The translations under genes were made by a program, and so were the position numbers. Below the pieces are notes generated by a model, which was given only the letters and a program-made list of their open reading frames with translations, had not been told where the DNA came from and searched no databases. This document shows positions 59,512 to 64,000 of a stretch of 64,000 nucleotides of DNA, in pieces. The DNA is from Ophiobolus disseminans (Eukaryota > Ascomycota > Dothideomycetes > Pleosporales > Phaeosphaeriaceae), in NCBI GenBank assembly GCA_010093685.1, contig MU006217.1, positions 396,911-460,910 on the forward strand, given 5' to 3'. The stretch's first letter is position 1; every line of letters starts with the position of its first letter.

Positions 59512-60474
59512 AAGCCTACATTGCTTAGTGAACGATACACTTTGTCAAGTTGATTGACTTCGAGCGGGAAGGCCGGATCTACGAAAGGAGCCCCTGTCGT
59601 GTTCCCTGGGGCGCTGAAGCGAGTGTAGCCCACAGGTAAGCGCTTGCTAGGCGCATTCGAATATTTACGCGCTCAGCGTGGACGCCGGAGCTTAACTCTC
59701 GGCATACATACGGAAAGCTGCAGATAGGGACTCCACAGTGCGTTCGCGCAGCAAGGCGGAGTACCTAGCCTTCCCCACGGGTCCAACATAACCCCCCGAG
59801 ACAAGTGTCTATCTGCAGCATTTGAGACCCGTGCCTTGTCAGCCACGATTGGTCCTGGGAGAGAAGTCGACTAGAGTCGCAGCTGATGGGAGATAGCGCA
59901 AGTAGATCAGCATTGGAGGGGTGGTGTCGGACTCTAGATTACGCGAACAGCCATCAGACAGGAAGAGCCCTAAAGAAAGAGCCACGCGGACAAGACGGTC
60001 GCGAAACACGGTGGCTTTATCGCTCTTATCAATGAAGAACCTGGGTTACGCATACTCGCTTGTTTACTTGCGACGTGTTGCTCGTCTCCACACAGTGTGG
60101 TGACACCATCGCGTCATGCCAGAAGACGCGCGACAGTGGACCTCACGGCGCGATGATCGCCAAACCGACGTGAGCGTGAACACCAACTCCGAGCGTGTGG
60201 CGTGCCTCTAGCAGCATGTGATGTTATTTTGGGGTGCATGAAGATGTCTCATCCAGGGGCCTTCTGACGGGGATTGGAGCGCAGGCCGTCTAGCCTAGTG
60301 CACTTCAAGCCTAGCTGTTGTTACGAACCTTGCTGCTTGACAACAGGTGGGCTCCCATATCAATCTTTCCTGTTTCATGTCTGCAATCGATGCCCTCCAT
60401 TTGAACCCCGCCCTCCTGCGTGCTCACCGCAACTTCAGTCTTCTCTATTGAACCAGCGGTGTGTGTTGTCAAAT
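59512..60474. other. Intergenic, ERV2 to LYAR-type gene
   Basis: Nearly 1 kb without a recognised gene, repeat or RNA. Confidence 0.4.
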
Positions 60475-62110
60475 ATGGTATCCTTTTCATGTGTAAGTGG
60501 CTAGTGCTATGATTTTCATGCGACGCGACCAGTGTTTTTATTCACCGTCACCCCCTGGGACGCGCAGTAGCTGACTATAACCTCAGGAGGGCTGCGGCGA
60601 CGTGCTCAAGAAGCCAAAGCTTGATGCTCATGCTCGAAGCTGTTACGCAGCATCATATTCCTGCCTCGACTGCGGTATCCACTTCCAGGGTGCCAACTAC
60701 AGATCGCACACGTCCTGCATCTCCGAAGACCAGAAGTACCAGGGTAAACTCTACAAAGAGAAGAAGCCAAAGGGTCAACACCAGAAGAAAGATAGCGCTC
60801 AGCACGACAATTCGCAATCACTTACCCCGCACAATGCGTATGTCGAAGATGCGACCGAAGCAAACCATTCCATCGCCATTGTCGATGCCCCTCCCCGCGC
60901 TCCCACTCCGCCGCCCGCGGCATATTCCTTAGGCTATCATGAGCAAGCCGTGATCGAGGACGTCAATGTCTTTGACTTCCTCGAACAGACCAACACACCC
61001 GCTCCCGCAAGGGCACCATTGCCCGTCGACGAGTCGCGCATGCTCGAGGACAGTCAGCCACCAGCATACGAGGAAGCATACACGCCAGCAATCTCCGACG
61101 TCATGAAGTTCCAGCTCGCCGAGGATGACGATAACTTCGCGCAGACGGGCTTCGCATACGGAGATGAGCCGGTGCGTCCTTCGAGGGAGCGCTACGAGTC
61201 GTATGCAACTCCCGCGCCAAAGCCGAAACACTCACGGACCAAGTCTCGCGACACAGACGTCGAGACCACTTCCAAGAAGACTGACCGTAAGCGCAAGCGC
61301 AATTCCCCTGCTGAGCTCGACATGGCTCTTGTCCATGCCGTAGCAGAGCGGGACACCACTATGGCAGATGCCCCGCCTCTACACTCTGGTCTCACTGGTG
61401 GACTTAGCCGACTACTTGCGCGACCAGAGTTCCCACCGTCACCAGAAGATTCCGGAGATTACGCCAACTCACCGCTAAGCCCTATGAAGCGCGCGAAGCA
61501 AGGGAACTCCAAAGCCCTTCTGCGGGCACAGCGAGAACATGAGGTAAAGCAACAGAAACAACGCAAGGCCGAGATCAAGGAACAGCGAGAGCGCGACGAG
61601 AAGGAGAAAGAGAAGAAAAAGAAAGCAAAGGAGCGAGGCCGTGACCGTGAGCGCGTTGAGCGCCAAGGGAGCACAGCGCTTGTAAAGATTCGACCAAAGA
61701 AGCGACGTGACGAATCTACCAAGGAGAGCCGCCGAATTCGCCGCCGACAGTACTCTTCCTCGGTGTCACCTGCTCCTAAACCCATGAAGGCCATCGAGTA
61801 TCACCGCGCCGACTCACGTTCAGCATCACCAGACGGCAACGGTCAGCTCATCGTGCGCCCCAGTGGAGACCTCGTATCGCCCAGCAATGGCACAGACGCT
61901 AGGGCCGACCTGTTCATGTCCTTCATCACCAAGGGCCCCGAGTCGGAGCGCGGCATGAGCGTCAACAAAGCTCTCAAGCGCTACCACCGTGAGCGCCACG
62001 AGCACCGCGACAAGGCCGATGAAGAGAAGGAGCTCTGGAAGAACCTGCGCCTCAAGCGAAACGACCGAGGCGAAGTCGTGCTCTTCTTCGCCCCGCCGGA
62101 GACCTCGTGA
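60475..62110 (+). CDS. LYAR-type C2HC zinc-finger protein, 513 aa
   Basis: Exon 1 is only 18 nt (60475-60492, MVSFSC), then exon 2 60587-62110 after a 94-nt intron. Joined, the N-terminus carries paired zinc knuckles: C6-x2-C9, H21-x3-C25 and C32-x2-C35, H47-x2-C50, with QGANYRSHTSCISEDQKYQG, the LYAR signature. LYAR proteins are nucleolar and act in ribosome biogenesis. The remainder is long and mostly disordered: Pro/Ala-rich, then Lys/Arg/Glu-rich coiled coil (REHEVKQQKQRKAE...), ending in LRLKRNDRGEVVLFF. The first exon is essential, because without it the first two Cys ligands are missing. Role in transcription or ribosome assembly is inferred. Confidence 0.88.
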
Positions 62111-63127
62111 CTAGACGGGGATCTCGACATCATTATTCGGATGCGGACTTGGAGTTGCAGTACTCCGCCGCCGAGTCAAGATTCGACCGACATGAACGAC
62201 CTCGATGATTCTGGGGTGTTTGTATGAACACGACGATGGATGGATGGATGGATGGATGGAGCATTACCGGTGGTTGCTTGGCTTGATGATACCCTTCTCT
62301 CCTACACCTCTCTTCTTCCTTCTTGGTTGATACCCGACTTCAACGTCAAACAACTTTCTTCGGGTGGGGTTCGATTCGGTTTGGTGACACATGTACATTG
62401 GTCTCTTCATCTTTCTTTTTTTCGACAGACCCCCTTTGGTATATCTTATCTTGTCTGCCTACTTTGCTTTGTTTGAAGACGGTATTTCGTTCTTTCTTTT
62501 GCTTCTTTCTCGCGTTGTCCCTGCGTTTGGTATCTTTTGGCCAGACTGCGAATCCTTCTTTTTTCGTACCCTTAATACTCCCCTTGGGCTGGACCCGTTC
62601 CCGTTCCATCGGCGTTTGTTGTAGGGCATGCGAATATGATTATGTCAATGTCAATATGAATTACTTCGATGTTATCATTGTCTTCAAATTCGCCGAAGTT
62701 ATCTGCAATGCTGACTAGTTGGCAAGATAGTCTGGCTACACATACACTTGCGCGCGCCACATCTGCACAGACTATTGATCAATGGACGTGGCATACTATC
62801 TCCTGCCTTGAAGAGGCGTAGTAAGATAAGTTGATACCACATCGGCCCGAAGATCGTCGCTGAGGAACAAGAGAGGGCGATAGACATTCGATTGTGTAGG
62901 CTCGCAAGACCATCAACGCAAATTTAGCGTCATGCATTTCCAGTAACGACTGTCAATTATGTTTTCTTCTCAACGCACAATCACCATGTATAACGCCACA
63001 TTTCAGTGATGGTTGCACTGCAATGAGTGTCTTCCTATCCAATCTCCACCGAAACACACACCACCATGCGATCCCTCATCATCTCCATATAAATTTGAGT
63101 GGTTTGCTGCTCGCTGTCTGTCCACCG
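62111..63127. other. Intergenic with ATGG microsatellite
   Basis: 3' region of the LYAR-type gene, T-rich from 62400, with the microsatellite at 62235-62260. No gene recognised. Confidence 0.45.
62235..62260 (+). repeat. (GATG)n microsatellite, 6.5 copies
   Basis: 26 bases of uninterrupted GATG/ATGG repeat, in the presumed 3' UTR of the LYAR-type gene. Confidence 0.95.
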
Positions 63128-63356
63128 CTACAACGCCGATGTCTTAACACACTGCCCTTTCTGGCAAACAAAATCGGGACAGCAATTGAATTTAGTATCT
63201 GGAACGCATACTATAATGAGGCCATTAGTCTCGACCACGATGGGAAACATCGGGTGAGATCTATCACATACCCCAGGGATTAATGCAAAACGGTCTAGGC
63301 TGAAGTACGGCGGCCGAAGAAAGAGCTGGGATGAGGAGAAGGATGAAGAGCTTCAT
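63128..63356 (-). CDS. Small secreted six-cysteine protein, knottin-like spacing, 55 aa
   Basis: Two exons, 63272-63356 and 63128-63210, separated by a 61-nt intron (donor GTATGT, branch CTAAT 15 nt before TAG). The joined frame gives 55 residues with a clear signal peptide (MKLFILLLIPALSSA) and a mature part of about 37-40 residues. Cysteines at 24, 30, 38, 39, 44 and 49 follow C-x5-C-x7-CC-x4-C-x4-C, the order of inhibitor-cystine-knot peptides. No homologue is recognised. Such small secreted cysteine-rich proteins are often effectors or antimicrobial peptides in plant-associated fungi; the role here is unknown. Both introns phases and the branch support the model; without splicing the frame stops four residues into the intron. 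Confidence 0.72.
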
Positions 63357-64000
63357 GTTGAGGCTGTGTCGTCCGAGAACGTGGTTGTGTGGTAGCTGCT
63401 GTGGAAGGACGGGGCGAGTATGATGGCGTGAATGCGATTCGAGGATTGAGTGCTGGAGAGGCAGAACTGGGGGACGAGGCATGCCCTATATATGCCATTT
63501 TCTCCGCATGTAGAGAACCGGGCACGTAGAGAAGTTCGCTCATGGTAGTGCTGAGGCGCATACCTTGTGATGGTTCGCAGTAAGTAGGTTTGTGTATCAG
63601 CCACGTGTACAACCGTTGGACTTCCTCAGGATCAAGCCACAGCGTTAGGCCACCCAAGGACCAAAGAAAACAAGATGGTAGTGGAACGATATACAGGCAT
63701 GATATAGCGCAGGATTATATGGTTTCCACCCACGTCGGGGCTTCTGTAACGGCATGGCGGGGTATGTGCCGTTGGGCTTCACGGACTATATTTGTGCCGT
63801 TATAATTGCACTAGGATGTATGCATGAGGTGGGAGAACATATCGTAGTATTGTGTACGTTCATCATATAAGTCAATATTTGTCAGTGAACAGCTTCACAA
63901 GACTCGGCGGCCGATGGGTTTTTGTAGCCTTGTGACATGTGCCGCCTAATTCGAAATCTCATCGATCAGTACAATGTGAACGTCGGGAGATTGAGAAGAT
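63357..64000. other. Upstream region of the small secreted protein and window end
   Basis: Promoter side of the small secreted gene. No further gene seen before the window ends. Confidence 0.4.

Noticed and set aside
63295..63657. 120-codon minus-strand ORF overlapping the small secreted gene
   Set aside because: Ser/Pro-rich frame antiparallel in sense to the signal-peptide frame; the secreted frame has signal peptide, intron signals and ordered cysteines.

Overview
The window looks like a nuclear contig from a filamentous ascomycete, most likely a pleosporalean Dothideomycete. The grounds are short (about 48-60 nt) GT-AG introns with CTAAC/CTAAT-type branch points, dense intron-containing genes on both strands, fungus-specific families, a pogo/Fot1-type transposase, a NACHT-ankyrin gene, and nonsense mutations of C-to-T type in CpA context that resemble repeat-induced point mutation (RIP). 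The organism is inferred; no species marker is present. All gene models below were built by hand from reading frames, splice signals and family knowledge, with phase checked across each join.

Region 1-18.3 kb is core genome. It holds the 3' part of MSH3 (mismatch repair), an acidic hypothetical protein, DPH4 (diphthamide synthesis J-protein), a 14-3-3 gene with 8-nt and 12-nt microexons, an UNC-93-like MFS transporter, a mitochondrial CCDC90/MCUR1-like coiled-coil protein, a large WW-PhoD phosphatase-like protein and a Pro/Gln-rich conserved protein.

Region 18.7-30.3 kb is an accessory island. A pogo-like transposase killed by two stops lies next to an intact-looking DUF7708-NACHT-ankyrin (NLR-like) gene with near-identical 34-residue repeats. 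The two are bracketed by a 75-bp inverted repeat at 18738-18813 and 25281-25355. CAGTCA-rich repeats, a perfect 12-bp hairpin, a nucleoside deoxyribosyltransferase-like gene and two minisatellite arrays follow. A run of N (24456-24824) interrupts the ankyrin array.

Region 30.5-49.5 kb returns to core genes: a zinc-ribbon protein, ornithine decarboxylase, a probably myristoylated low-complexity protein, an SFK1/FRAG1-like membrane protein, mitochondrial NAD-isocitrate dehydrogenase subunit IDH1, a probable decayed gene, a DUF7918-like protein, a 94-residue membrane protein with an Ish1-like tail, ribosomal protein L38 and a UlaG-type metallo-beta-lactamase-fold hydrolase.

Region 50.5-64 kb holds a pseudogene inactivated by a 19-bp triplication and two stops, the ER mannosidase MNS1, a DEN1/NEDP1-type Ulp1 protease, a branched-chain aminotransferase divergent from ERV2 (sulfhydryl oxidase), a LYAR-type zinc-finger protein and, at the end, a two-exon gene for a 55-residue secreted six-cysteine protein with a cystine-knot-like spacing. 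That last gene and the inverted-repeat-bounded transposase/NLR block are the most interesting items. MNS1 and ERV2 both serve the secretory pathway (N-glycan trimming, disulfide formation), but nothing suggests a functional cluster.
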